Source of the DNA: Bacillota bacterium
Lineage (GTDB): Bacteria > Bacillota > Clostridia > Lachnospirales > Lachnospiraceae
DNA length: 64,000 bases
Direction of reading: 5' to 3'
Assembly (NCBI GenBank): GCA_029779695.1
Contig: JAKPAB010000200.1
Coordinates: 124,001-188,000, forward strand
Below, one piece after another: positions 35,608-44,969 of this stretch. The position numbers and the translations under genes were made by a program. The notes beneath the pieces were generated by a model that saw only the letters and a program-made list of their open reading frames with translations, ran no database searches and had not been told where the DNA came from. How positions within the stretch are numbered: the stretch's first letter is position 1; each line of letters starts with the position of its first letter.

Positions 35608-36726
35608 TTATACCCCCAATTCCTTTCTTATTACATCTGCTACTTTTTCAATTGGCACCGATATATCAGATAGACCACTTTGGTCAACTGACTTCGGCAT
35701 GCCATAAACTACACATGTTTCTTTACTCTGTGTAATGACTCTGATGGACTTATATTTTTTTAAGTACTTAAGTCCATCTGTACCATCACATCCCATTCCT
35801 GTTAGTACAACACAGATCAAATTATCAAAGCCTGTGTTTGCAAGTGACCTATACATAACATCTGCACATGGTCTCAGACTGTTAACAGGAGGATCATCAA
35901 ACACTCTTGCATAACTTTTTCCAAGCTTGTCTACAACCTCGAGATGCCTTCCACCTGGAGCCATATAGACTACATTAGGTAAAAGTTCTTCTCCGTCTGA
36001 AACTTCCTTGACTTTGAGATTTGCCTCTGCATTGATTCTCTCACAAAGAGAAACTGTAAATCCTTTCGGCATATGTTGCACGATCACTACAGGAACGCCC
36101 AAATTACCAGGAAGCATAGGCAAAAAATTATGAAGAGCCTGTGGTCCTCCTGTAGAAGACGCAATAGCTACTATTCTTTTCTTGCCATTTCCCTGTAGCT
36201 GGGGTATGGGCTTATCCACAGGCAAAGAATATTTATCAATAGTAATATCTTTCTTTTTTTTCGTGGATTCATCCCTAGGTCTATCAATACTTTTCTGAGT
36301 AAAATCCATTGGTTTGCCGGTCGGTCCAAGTTCCTTAAAGAGATTGTCTACTGCTTCATTTAGTTCTCTAGTGAATTTGTCATGTCCTGGTCCAAAAATA
36401 TGAAATGGTCTGGCCACAAATGCAAAATTGTCATTTTCCGGAATTGTAAGAGAAGCATCCTTGTCTTCTTGTGCTTCTGTTCCTATCAATACAATCTTGC
36501 AAGAGCTTCCCTTCTTACGTAAACGATTTAAAATCTCCATACCGTTTTTTTTAGGAAGGTACATATATATGATTAGCATATCTGGATTTATTTTTTCATA
36601 TATATCTAGAGCCTCATCGCCATCCCTGCAAGTACTGATTTCATATTTTTCTGTACCTGAACTGATTATATCACACTCTTTCTTTCTCAAGAGTGCAGAG
36701 TCATCTGCAATCAGAATCTTTTTCAT
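35608..36726 (-). CDS. cheB: CheB methylesterase with degenerate receiver domain
   Basis: CheB removes methyl groups from chemoreceptors. The C-terminal methylesterase (about 183-372) has the triad: Ser191 in IASSTGGPQAL, His218 in VQHMPKGFTV, and Asp in GMGCDGTDGLKYL. The receiver domain (1-112) keeps the acidic pair in IADDSALL (Asp8, Asp9). However, the phospho-acceptor position in NPDMLIIYMYLPKKNG is Tyr54 where Asp is required. The conserved Thr/Ser reads Gly82, followed by Thr83, and the conserved Lys reads Arg106 (VARPF). Phosphorylation by CheA is therefore not expected, so activity may be constitutive or differently controlled. The frame is intact and the gene sits between the PilZ gene and cheA. 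Confidence 0.93.
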   Translation of the reverse strand: MKKILIADDSALLRKKECDIISSGTEKYEISTCRDGDEALDIYEKINPDMLIIYMYLPKKNGMEILNRLRKKGSSCKIVLIGTEAQEDKDASLTIPENDNFAFVARPFHIFGPGHDKFTRELNEAVDNLFKELGPTGKPMDFTQKSIDRPRDESTKKKKDITIDKYSLPVDKPIPQLQGNGKKRIVAIASSTGGPQALHNFLPMLPGNLGVPVVIVQHMPKGFTVSLCERINAEANLKVKEVSDGEELLPNVVYMAPGGRHLEVVDKLGKSYARVFDDPPVNSLRPCADVMYRSLANTGFDNLICVVLTGMGCDGTDGLKYLKKYKSIRVITQSKETCVVYGMPKSVDQSGLSDISVPIEKVADVIRKELGV

Positions 36727-37469
36727 AGGCCTTGCTCTCTTCTCCGTCTACTTCTTTCAACTTCAAAAATATATCTGATAATTACTTCCTGGCTCGCTCC
36801 ATCTGTATATTGAAATTGTATACGGTGTGAATATTTATTTGTATCCTCAATATGATCACTATGAATCGGTTTTCCTATAACTTCTATAATTCTGCTTCCA
36901 CTTTTCATATACAATTCAAATCTAAATAATACATATGAAAAACCTTCGATATTAAGTGAAGTGGTATACTTCATACCGCCTCCGCTAATATCTATTATAG
37001 TTCCATTTCCGCTTAAAACGTTTTCTCCTCTTTCTTCCTTTAGCGCTATCTCCCGTTTTGCCTCATTTATCGTCGTAAAATTGCCTGCTTGATCAGATAA
37101 AACTGTAAATTCTATTGGTATCATACAATCTATTCTAAAGAATTCTCTTCTCTGATATTTACTGATTGATCCCAATACCTCAATTTCTGTGAGATAAAAA
37201 TTTTCTTTTTTATATCGTCTCACTACCTGTCCATCTGCATGTAACAGTCCCTGAATTGTAGTAAAGATGAGATTATATTTTCCGCCATCCAGTAAAGGAA
37301 TAATAATTGTTTCCTCTTGTGGTGTCATGATCTCTATATGATTATTATCCAAAATGCTGTATAGCGAACTCTTATATGAATGTTTGAAACCTCTACTATT
37401 ACCGTCTGTATCTATTTGGGGTTCAATAATATCAAGTTTACATCCAGGAAGTATGTCATCAAGTTCCAT
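36723..37469 (-). CDS. PilZ-domain c-di-GMP receptor, YcgR/DgrA type flagellar brake
   Basis: YcgR-type proteins bind c-di-GMP and slow or stop the flagellar motor. The 248 residues have an N-terminal YcgR-like beta domain (about 1-100) and a PilZ domain from about 110. The PilZ domain has both nucleotide motifs: RxxxR in QRREFFRID and DxSxxG in IIDISGGGMKY. It ends in a basic tail (FEVERSRRRREQG). AGGAG precedes the ATG and its end overlaps cheB by four bases. Its place in the operon ties motility to c-di-GMP. Binding is predicted, not shown. Confidence 0.88.
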   Translation of the reverse strand: MELDDILPGCKLDIIEPQIDTDGNSRGFKHSYKSSLYSILDNNHIEIMTPQEETIIIPLLDGGKYNLIFTTIQGLLHADGQVVRRYKKENFYLTEIEVLGSISKYQRREFFRIDCMIPIEFTVLSDQAGNFTTINEAKREIALKEERGENVLSGNGTIIDISGGGMKYTTSLNIEGFSYVLFRFELYMKSGSRIIEVIGKPIHSDHIEDTNKYSHRIQFQYTDGASQEVIIRYIFEVERSRRRREQGL

Positions 37470-37479
37470 AAGTCCACTC

Positions 37480-38343
37480 CTATTCCTGTGTTTTGGTTAA
37501 AAATTTAAAAAATCTGCTTATTCCCTTATCATTTGATTCATATTTCTCACCTATTAGGTCAGATGCAATTTCGTAAAAGCATCTCGATGACTTCGATGAC
37601 GGACTCTCAAGAGAAACAATTTTCTGTTTTCTAACTGCCTTTTCTAAAGCACTATCCATCGGAACCATTCCAGCGTAGTCTAACTTACCACCCAAAAAGC
37701 GTCTGACAACTGAATCAATTTTTTTGAATACCTGATCAGCCTCCTGGTTAGATGTAACCTTATTGGCAATCAGTCTTATCCTTGAGTTACCTTCTACAAA
37801 ATCCGGATTTCTTACCATGGCCTTTACCAATGAATATGAGTCAGTAAGAGAACTTGGTTCCGGCGTTGTTATCAATAGAACCTCAGGACTGGCTAAGACA
37901 AATCGTAAAACATTATCTGCAATTCCCGCGCCTGTATCCACTATCAGTATGTCACACATTTCACTTAAAAGCGATAAATTTTCGACCAATAAAGCAATCT
38001 GATCGTCTTTCAGATTATTGAGTGCAACTATTCCTGATCCTCCGGAAATAAAGCCGATATCCATTGGTCCTTTAGTCACAGCCTCACGAATATCCATTCC
38101 CTTATATATCACATCGGACAAATCATATTTTGGAATAGTACCAAACATAACTTCAACATTCGCAAGTCCAAAATCTCCATCAAAAATAATAACCCGTTTG
38201 CCCATTCTCCTAAACCAAACGGCAAGGTTAACTGCAACATTGGATTTGCCCACTCCGCCCTTACCACTTGTAATAGTGAATATCTGCGTAGGTTTTTTAT
38301 GTCTCAGTTTTACTTCATTTCTAAGGTTTTCAGCCTGATCCAT
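37480..38343 (-). CDS. flhG: MinD-like ATPase FlhG (YlxH)
   Basis: FlhG, a ParA/MinD-family ATPase, works with FlhF to set flagellar number and position. The 287 residues show the deviant Walker A ITSGKGGVGKSNVAVNLA, switch segments IIFDGDFGLANVEVMFG and ILIVDTGAGIADNVL, and a C-terminal basic/aromatic end. The N-terminal DQAENLRNEV motif resembles the DQAxxLR stretch of FlhG that activates the FlhF GTPase. It overlaps the flhF stop by one base (TAATG), so the pair are co-translated. Confidence 0.95.
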   Translation of the reverse strand: MDQAENLRNEVKLRHKKPTQIFTITSGKGGVGKSNVAVNLAVWFRRMGKRVIIFDGDFGLANVEVMFGTIPKYDLSDVIYKGMDIREAVTKGPMDIGFISGGSGIVALNNLKDDQIALLVENLSLLSEMCDILIVDTGAGIADNVLRFVLASPEVLLITTPEPSSLTDSYSLVKAMVRNPDFVEGNSRIRLIANKVTSNQEADQVFKKIDSVVRRFLGGKLDYAGMVPMDSALEKAVRKQKIVSLESPSSKSSRCFYEIASDLIGEKYESNDKGISRFFKFLTKTQE

Positions 38344-39755
38344 TACTTTCCTCCGAGCAGCTGTTTAACAATTTGCTGGATATTTATTACATTTAAATCA
38401 TCCGGTACACCCTGACCATTGCAAACATACGACAAATCCGTTCCAGCATATAGCTTTGTGCTTAGAATGCTTCCATACACGTCTGTTTCATCAAGTTTAG
38501 TAAAAATAAGCGAAAAATCTGTAAATGTCTTATAAGTATCAACAATTTCCTTGAGATCTCTATATTTTGTTGTTGCGCTAAGTACAAGAAAGACTTCCTT
38601 ATCATAGACAGGATCTACAGTGTTAAGAATATCCTCCATGTCCTTTCTCTGTACATTATTTTTATGTGAAAAACCTGCTGTATCTACAAGAATCAGATCT
38701 GTACCACCCATTTTAGCAATTGCTTCATTGATATCGTTCTTGGTAAGTACAATATCAAGAGGTATCTCTAAAATATTAGCATAGGTTCTCAGCTGATCCG
38801 TTGCTGCAATTCTATATGTGTCCGTAGTCAACAGACCCACTTCCTTGCCATAATTAAGCTTATACCTTGATGCAAGCTTGGCAATTGTAGTAGTCTTTCC
38901 AACGCCTGTCGGCCCGATCAAAAACACAAGCAATGGTTTAGTGCTTCCACACACAATAGTTTTTGGTTTCCCCATCATAAGGACCATCTTCTGATACACA
39001 TTCGATAAAAGATAATCAAGATTATTTCCGGACTGAATTACTTTTTCCATGTCCTTTAATACTTGATTTACATATACTTCATCAACCTCATTTGATAAAA
39101 GGGAATTGTACAACATACTAACAAATTGCCTGTTTAATGCAGGCTTTTTGTTTTCTTGTTTCCGAGTATCATTATCCTTATCTGCTTTGTCATATAAAGG
39201 AATAAACGTTTTATCATTATTTTCGTTACCGCCAACAACAGCTCCGTCACTTATATGTGATATATTTTTTTTATCATTAAGAACTGTTTTTTCATTATCA
39301 AAATTCTCAGCTGACTGAGGACTATTCTTTTTGATCACTTCATTTACAGCCTGAAAAGCACTTTTCAGAGAATCTTCAGCCAAGAGATCCTTGTCTTTTT
39401 CTTCATTACGCACAGAATTTGGATTTGGCTTGACAGAATTAACCTGATTAATCATAGAAGCTTTTTGCGAAGAGCCCTGTTTTCTTGCTTCAATATGATT
39501 AACTACTCCCTTTTCTCCTGCTAAGGCATCAAAATGTCCACCCTCTCCAAGAGCTGTTGACAAATTTTTTCTAACAGGCACAGTGTCGTCTTCCAATGCT
39601 GCCGTTACTTCATATGTACTTTTTTTGAAAAAGCCTGTCAATCCACTCGGTCTGACCTCTTTTACATTCATTATCACAACAGACTGTCCAAGTTCATTCT
39701 TGGCATTCTGAATGGCTTCTTCTTTTGTATTTCCTGTAAATTTTTTAATTGTCAT
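38343..39755 (-). CDS. flhF: Signal-recognition-particle-like GTPase FlhF
   Basis: FlhF is an SRP-family GTPase that directs flagellar placement. The 470 residues have an N-terminal basic domain (KKFTGNTKEEAIQNAKNELG) and a long charged linker (about 65-215). The N-G domain carries FLIGPTGVGKTTTIAKLA (G1), TTDTYRIAATDQL (G2), LILVDTAGFSHKN (G3) and TKLDETDVYGSIL (G4). Its start overlaps the flhA end by eleven bases, and flhG follows with a one-base overlap. Confidence 0.96.
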   Translation of the reverse strand: MTIKKFTGNTKEEAIQNAKNELGQSVVIMNVKEVRPSGLTGFFKKSTYEVTAALEDDTVPVRKNLSTALGEGGHFDALAGEKGVVNHIEARKQGSSQKASMINQVNSVKPNPNSVRNEEKDKDLLAEDSLKSAFQAVNEVIKKNSPQSAENFDNEKTVLNDKKNISHISDGAVVGGNENNDKTFIPLYDKADKDNDTRKQENKKPALNRQFVSMLYNSLLSNEVDEVYVNQVLKDMEKVIQSGNNLDYLLSNVYQKMVLMMGKPKTIVCGSTKPLLVFLIGPTGVGKTTTIAKLASRYKLNYGKEVGLLTTDTYRIAATDQLRTYANILEIPLDIVLTKNDINEAIAKMGGTDLILVDTAGFSHKNNVQRKDMEDILNTVDPVYDKEVFLVLSATTKYRDLKEIVDTYKTFTDFSLIFTKLDETDVYGSILSTKLYAGTDLSYVCNGQGVPDDLNVINIQQIVKQLLGGK

Positions 39756-41802
39756 CTATAGTCACCATTCCTACCGAGCGTAGTTCTACATTCGGTTCAA
39801 CCTCGTTAAAAGATACAACTACAAGATCATTAAAATAATCATGTGTAAGATTCTTAAAGTACATTCTGACTATCGGTGAACATACTACAATAGGGGTCTG
39901 TCCTTTTTCTTCGAACTTATGGATCTCCTGACCAAGAACATCCATGATCTTTCTGACCGTTTCCGGATCAATAGTGAGATATGCTCCCTGCTCTGTCTGT
40001 TTAACTGAACCCATGATTTCCTGCTCAAGCTTTGGATCAAGCGTAATAACGTCTGATGTCTCATTTGCAGGAAAATATTTTCCTGATATTGCTCTTTTTA
40101 ATCCCTGTCTTACATATTCAGTAAGCACATCTGAGTCTCTTGTAGTAGCCGCATGATCTGCCAAGATCTCAAAAACAGATAGAAGATCTCTTATGGATAT
40201 TCCCTCACTAAGAAGATTTTGAAGGACCTTCTGTACTTCTCCAAGCCCCATAAGTTTAGGAACCAACTCATCCACAAGCACAGGATTGGTCTTTTTAAGA
40301 TTATCCACAAGATTCTGTATATCCTGCCTAGTAAGAAGTTCTGCAATATGTGTTCTTATGACCTCTGTTAAGTGAGTTGCAATGATCGAGGGTGGATCAA
40401 CTACAGTATATCCAAGACTCTCCGCTCTCTCCCTCTGTCCCTCTGTGATCCAAATGGCAGGGAGATGAAATGAAGGTTCAAAAGTAGGTATACCCGTAAT
40501 TTCTTCCTCGACATATCCCGGGTTCATAGCCATATAGTGATCAAACAATATCTCACCATCAGCAACCTGAATCCCCTTTATCTTAATAATATATTGATTA
40601 GGGTTAAGCTGAATATTATCTCTAAGCCTTATTATAGGAACTACAGTACCTAGCTCAAGCGCAATCTGTCGACGTATCATAACGACACGATCCAATAAAT
40701 CCCCACCCTGATTCGCATCAGCAAGCGGGATTATTCCATATCCAAATTCAAGCTCTATTGGATCGACTTGAAGCAACGAAACCACATTTTCTGGTTTTCT
40801 AACCTCATCAGCATCCGTTTCTTCCTGTTCCACTGACTCTACTGTCTGAGCTTTTGTAAGGTTCTTCTCTATGTTGTAACCAGCCAATATAAATGAAACA
40901 CCTAGGCCTACAAATATAATATGATTCAGCGGTGTAAATATTCCAAGGAATGTAAGAACTACACCTGTTATAAAAAGTACCCTTGAATTACCAAAAAGCT
41001 GTGAGACAAGTGTCACTCCAAAATCATTTTCATTAGATCCCTTTGTTACCAATATACCTGTTGATAATGAAATAAGAAGAGAAGGTATCTGCGATGTTAG
41101 TCCGTCACCTATGGTAAGGATACCATACTGCGAAATCGCATCTATGGCAGACATGCCGCCCCTCATTCCCATGATGGTACCACCAATAAGATTGATAAAA
41201 GTAATTATCAATCCGGCATTTGCATCTCCTTTTACATACTTTGTAGCACCATCCATATTACCAAAGAAGCTAGACTCATCCTGGAGCTTTTTTCTTCTTA
41301 CCGCAGCCTCTGTATCGGTTATGGCTCCTGTATTAAGATCTGCATCTATAGCCATCTGTTTTCCTGGCATTGCATCAAGTGAGAATCTTGCGGAAACTTC
41401 TGCTACTCGTTCAGAACCTTTATTGATAACTATAAATTGGATCAAAATAAGTATTGCAAAGACTATGCCGCCGATAACAAGGTCACCGCCACCTACAAAG
41501 GTTCCAAATGTCTTAACAACATTACCAGGATTACCTGTCGTAAGAATAAGTCTTGTAGAACTTACATTAAGTGAAATTCTGAAAATAGTTGTAAAAAGAA
41601 GCATTGTAGGGAAAAAAGCCATATCCAGGACTTCCCTCATAACTATTGTATTTAGAAGAATTATAATAGAAATTCCAATATTAAAAGCAAGGAGAACATC
41701 CAATAGAAAGTACGGAATAGGAATGATGAAAAACATTATAGCTGAAAGAAGATACATTACTACGCCAATATCCATGCCATTGGTTTTAAGTCTACTCAGC
41801 AT
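39745..41802 (-). CDS. flhA: Flagellar export gate protein FlhA
   Basis: FlhA forms the nonameric export ring of the flagellar type III secretion system. The product has about eight N-terminal membrane helices with the FHIPEP-family signature region ([40 protein letters not shown]) and a large cytosolic domain from about 340. The track opens at TTG 41820, but that falls on the ribosome binding site (GGAAAGGAGG); the ATG at 41802 is well spaced and gives 685 residues. An 87-base gap with a small hairpin separates it from the end of flhB. Confidence 0.97.
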   Translation of the reverse strand: [685 protein letters not shown]

Positions 41803-41853
41803 CTTACTCCTCCTTTCCAAGAATCAAACATCTAAACTAGTTATATTAATTGC

Positions 41854-41872
41854 AAAATCATACCTTGATTTT
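41854..41872 (-). other. Small hairpin between flhB and flhA
   Basis: AAAATCA and TGATTTT flank a five-base loop (AGGTA on the minus strand) in the 105-base gap between the flhB stop and the flhA ATG, one of the wider gaps in the operon. There is no T-run after it, so it is not a terminator; RNA processing is possible. Confidence 0.35.
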
Positions 41873-41907
41873 ATAAAATTATTTAACAAATTGCGAATAT
41901 TATAATA

Positions 41908-43035
41908 TTACTTCTTCGTATTATAAACTAATGCAAGTATTTCTGCCACCGCTTCATACAGTTCCGGAGGAATGGCTTCGCCTATTTCAACTGTAGCAAA
42001 AAGTGCTCTAGCAAGAGGCTTATTCTCTGTAATCATTACATTATTTTCTCTAGCCTTATCCTTGATCTTTTGAGCAATATAGCCCTCACCCTTTGCCACT
42101 ACAATAGGTGCCGGATTCTCATCTACATTATACTTAAGTACCACCGCTATATGCGTCGGATTGGTAATAACTACATCAGCCTCAGGAACGCTAGACATCA
42201 TCCTACGCTGTGAGGCCTCCTGCATCTTTTGTTTCTGTCTCTGCTTGATCTGTGGATCACCCTCTGTATCTTTGTATTCGTCCTTAATCTCCTGTTTTGA
42301 CATCTTCATGTCTTCAGAAAACTTTCGCTTTTGAAATATCAAATCCAAAAGGCCAACGGCAAAATATAAAATACTTATCTTTAATCCTGTATCAATTATG
42401 ATACCACCTATGAGCGCTATTGCACCTGAGAGCTCGATATCATACAAGAGAAAAATTTCATTAGCCTTATCCTTAAGATTAAGATAAGCTACTAAAAAAA
42501 TTACGACAACCTTAATTATGGATTTAAAAAGTTCAAATAATGACTGTTTTGAAAACATTCTTTTAAAACCACTTCCAGGATTGATCTTATTAAGATCAGG
42601 CTTAATAGGATCAGTACTTGACTGCCATCCAACCTGAATTATGTCTCCCAGAAAAGAAAGAATAAATCCCGCAATTAAAAAAGGCGCCATAATAAGTATA
42701 AGTTGAATAATCACATAAAAAGACAATGTAGTGACAGCCTGAACTGTAACTCCTCCCCTGTTAGCTGCGACAAAATCTGGAAGCTTGTCAGCATATATCC
42801 ATGAGAACAAATTGATAAAACGACTTCCCATGGTTCCGGAATAGATTTTCAACGTCAAAAAAAGAGCAAGAAGTTCAAAAGAGCTTGTAAGTTCCCTGCT
42901 CTTAGCAACCTGCCCTTTCTTTCTGGCATCTTGCAGTTTCTTCGGCGTAGCAGCCTCGGTTCTCTCTCCACCGGGACCCTCTTTTGGTGCAAAGAACTGT
43001 AAGTTATATTGTATCATCAGTTCATTATCATACAT
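41908..43035 (-). CDS. flhB: Flagellar export switch protein FlhB
   Basis: FlhB controls the export switch from hook to filament substrates. The 375 residues have LQFFAPKEGPGGERTEAATPKKLQDARKKGQVAKS at the start, four membrane helices, and the cytosolic domain with the self-cleaving NPTH in VVITNPTHIAVVLKY. The start is directly behind the fliR stop; an internal ATG (43017) giving MIQYNLQFFA is an equally plausible start, since many FlhB begin there. Neither has a strong ribosome binding site, so coupling to fliR is likely. Confidence 0.96.
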   Translation of the reverse strand: MYDNELMIQYNLQFFAPKEGPGGERTEAATPKKLQDARKKGQVAKSRELTSSFELLALFLTLKIYSGTMGSRFINLFSWIYADKLPDFVAANRGGVTVQAVTTLSFYVIIQLILIMAPFLIAGFILSFLGDIIQVGWQSSTDPIKPDLNKINPGSGFKRMFSKQSLFELFKSIIKVVVIFLVAYLNLKDKANEIFLLYDIELSGAIALIGGIIIDTGLKISILYFAVGLLDLIFQKRKFSEDMKMSKQEIKDEYKDTEGDPQIKQRQKQKMQEASQRRMMSSVPEADVVITNPTHIAVVLKYNVDENPAPIVVAKGEGYIAQKIKDKARENNVMITENKPLARALFATVEIGEAIPPELYEAVAEILALVYNTKK

Positions 43036-43824
43036 CTACTCTAGCAACCTGACCATTGAAACTATCATATTACGCATCTCATCAAAAACCATATCTGCGA
43101 CCTGCGGAAAAATAAATACTATCAAAAAAAGCACTGTAAATCCAAGCAGAATCTTAAGCTGAACACCTATTGAAAACATATTCATCTGAGGTGCGACCTT
43201 GGCAATAACTCCAAGGACAACATTCAACATCATAGTACATGCAAATACCGGAAGTATGATTCGAAAGGCTATTATAAAAAAATCTGCCATATAAGCCGTG
43301 ATCAATTTAACCATTCCAGCAGCTTGAAAATTAGCGCCTCCAAGTTTAATAAGCTTGAAAGAATCCATAATAGCTCTAAATATATATCGATACATACCAG
43401 ACACAATAAGCATCATACTTATAAAATAGTAATATAACTGTCCTGTCATTGTTACAAGACTCCCGGTAGACGGATCAAATTCCGTTGCCATAGAGAGTCC
43501 AATATCCATATCGATTATATCACCTGCAAAAATAACGATATATGTACATATATTAGCTGCAAATCCTATAAGTAGCCCCGTTATAGCTTCCTTAAGTACT
43601 AAAACTGAATATCCTGCAACCGTTGCGTAAGTATATGCCTCTACCGGATGCAGTGCCTGAAAAATAATCACCGCAGCAAAAAAGGAAATGCCTACCTTTA
43701 CTCTTCTAGGAACATTTTTTGTAGAAAAAAATGGAGCAACAAAAACAAATGTAGATATCCTAACAAGAATAAGCAGGAAATATTCAAAATCGACCAATGA
43801 AAAGGTAATGTTTACTTCTCTCAT
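43036..43824 (-). CDS. fliR: Flagellar export protein FliR
   Basis: FliR is part of the export gate in the membrane. The 262 residues contain about six membrane helices with FLLILVRISTFVFVAPFFSTKNVPRRVKVGISFFAA and GFAANICTYIVIFAGDIIDMDIGLSMATEFDP, the usual family pattern. It lies three bases behind fliQ and immediately before flhB, in the standard fliOPQR-flhB-flhA order. Confidence 0.96.
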   Translation of the reverse strand: MREVNITFSLVDFEYFLLILVRISTFVFVAPFFSTKNVPRRVKVGISFFAAVIIFQALHPVEAYTYATVAGYSVLVLKEAITGLLIGFAANICTYIVIFAGDIIDMDIGLSMATEFDPSTGSLVTMTGQLYYYFISMMLIVSGMYRYIFRAIMDSFKLIKLGGANFQAAGMVKLITAYMADFFIIAFRIILPVFACTMMLNVVLGVIAKVAPQMNMFSIGVQLKILLGFTVLFLIVFIFPQVADMVFDEMRNMIVSMVRLLE

Positions 43825-43827
43825 AGC

Positions 43828-44097
43828 TTACTTAATATATATCGTAAAATCAGACCATAGCTTTGTCATGAAACCTGTAAGATTCGTCATTATAAGTGAT
43901 CCAAATACAAGCAATGATAAAAAGATACTTAGAAGCTTAGGCACAAAAGTAAGTGTCTGTTCCTGAATCGATGTAACTGTCTGAAAAATACTTATAACAA
44001 GTCCAACAATCAGCGAAATCAAAAGCATAGGTGCAGAATTGATTATAATCTGGTATATAGCCGTACGCATTATATCCAGCATATCACCCTGTGACAT
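43828..44097 (-). CDS. fliQ: Flagellar export protein FliQ
   Basis: A small gate protein of 89 residues with two membrane helices. MLDIMRTAIYQIIINSAPMLLISLIVGLVISIFQTVTSIQEQTLTFVPK matches the FliQ family in length and motif. TTGGAGG precedes the ATG. It lies between fliP and fliR. Confidence 0.96.
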   Translation of the reverse strand: MSQGDMLDIMRTAIYQIIINSAPMLLISLIVGLVISIFQTVTSIQEQTLTFVPKLLSIFLSLLVFGSLIMTNLTGFMTKLWSDFTIYIK

Positions 44098-44120
44098 ACA
44101 AACACCTCCAAATCAAACAC

Positions 44121-44969
44121 CTAGTAAAAAGTCCTTACTAAACTACCAATTACAAGATCCCACCCATCAGCAAGAACAAATAGCAGTATCTTAAACGGCA
44201 ACGATATCGTAGTAGGCGGTAACATCATCATACCCATAGACATAAGCACCGACGCTACAACCATATCTATAACAATAAATGGAATATATATCAAGAAACC
44301 AATTATAAATGCAGTTCTCATTTCACTTATCATAAATGAAGGAGCCAGAACATAAAGCGGCACATCATCCAAATCCTTGTATGAAATATCCGCAATATCA
44401 CAAAGCATCTTGAGATCCTTAGTCTGAGTCTGTCCATACATAAACTCACGAATAGGTTCCTGGCCTCTTTTTAATGCCTCTTCCTGCGTAATCTCACCCT
44501 TATCAAAGGGCTGAATAGCTTTATTGTTGATGCTCATCATCGTTGGCCACATTATAAAAATCGTCAAGAACAGAGCCAATCCTATCAATATCTGATTAGG
44601 TGGCGATGTCTGTGTTCCTATTGCTGCTCTAACGAAATGAAGCACCACAATAATCCTGACAAATGATGTCATCATCATCAAGATTGCAGGTGCCAAAGAT
44701 AAAATTGTGAGAACCAAAAGAATTCTCACAGTTGAAGTAAGTGTGGCCGATTCACCATTAAGTGTCAGATTAAACACCCCGCCATTGCCTGTAACCTGAT
44801 TACTGGAATTGGGAGCGCCCTTAGTAGAACCATAATTGGAAGACGTATCACCAGATGACGTTCCGGTAGCATATACACGTCCTGCTCCAATTCCTGTCAG
44901 TGAAAAGACAAGAACAAAAACGGCAAAAGCTATCGCTATACGACAGTACCATTTTTTTAATTTTAACAT
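44121..44969 (-). CDS. fliP: Flagellar export protein FliP
   Basis: FliP forms the core of the export gate. The 282 residues start with a signal peptide (IAIAFAVFVLVFSLTGIGAGRVYA) and a short Ser/Gly-rich linker. Three or more membrane helices carry the family signatures LMMMTSFVRIIVVLHFVRAAIGTQTSPPNQILIGLALFLT and FKILLFVLADGWDLVIGSLV. AAGGA precedes the ATG. It follows fliO with a one-base gap. Confidence 0.97.
   Translation of the reverse strand: MLKLKKWYCRIAIAFAVFVLVFSLTGIGAGRVYATGTSSGDTSSNYGSTKGAPNSSNQVTGNGGVFNLTLNGESATLTSTVRILLVLTILSLAPAILMMMTSFVRIIVVLHFVRAAIGTQTSPPNQILIGLALFLTIFIMWPTMMSINNKAIQPFDKGEITQEEALKRGQEPIREFMYGQTQTKDLKMLCDIADISYKDLDDVPLYVLAPSFMISEMRTAFIIGFLIYIPFIVIDMVVASVLMSMGMMMLPPTTISLPFKILLFVLADGWDLVIGSLVRTFY

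Noticed and set aside
41803-41820. TTG start of flhA
   Set aside because: These codons are the Shine-Dalgarno sequence for the ATG at 41802.
41111-41905. 264-codon plus-strand ORF opposite flhA
   Set aside because: It mirrors the codons of flhA, shows no family motif, and has no ribosome binding site in a suitable place.
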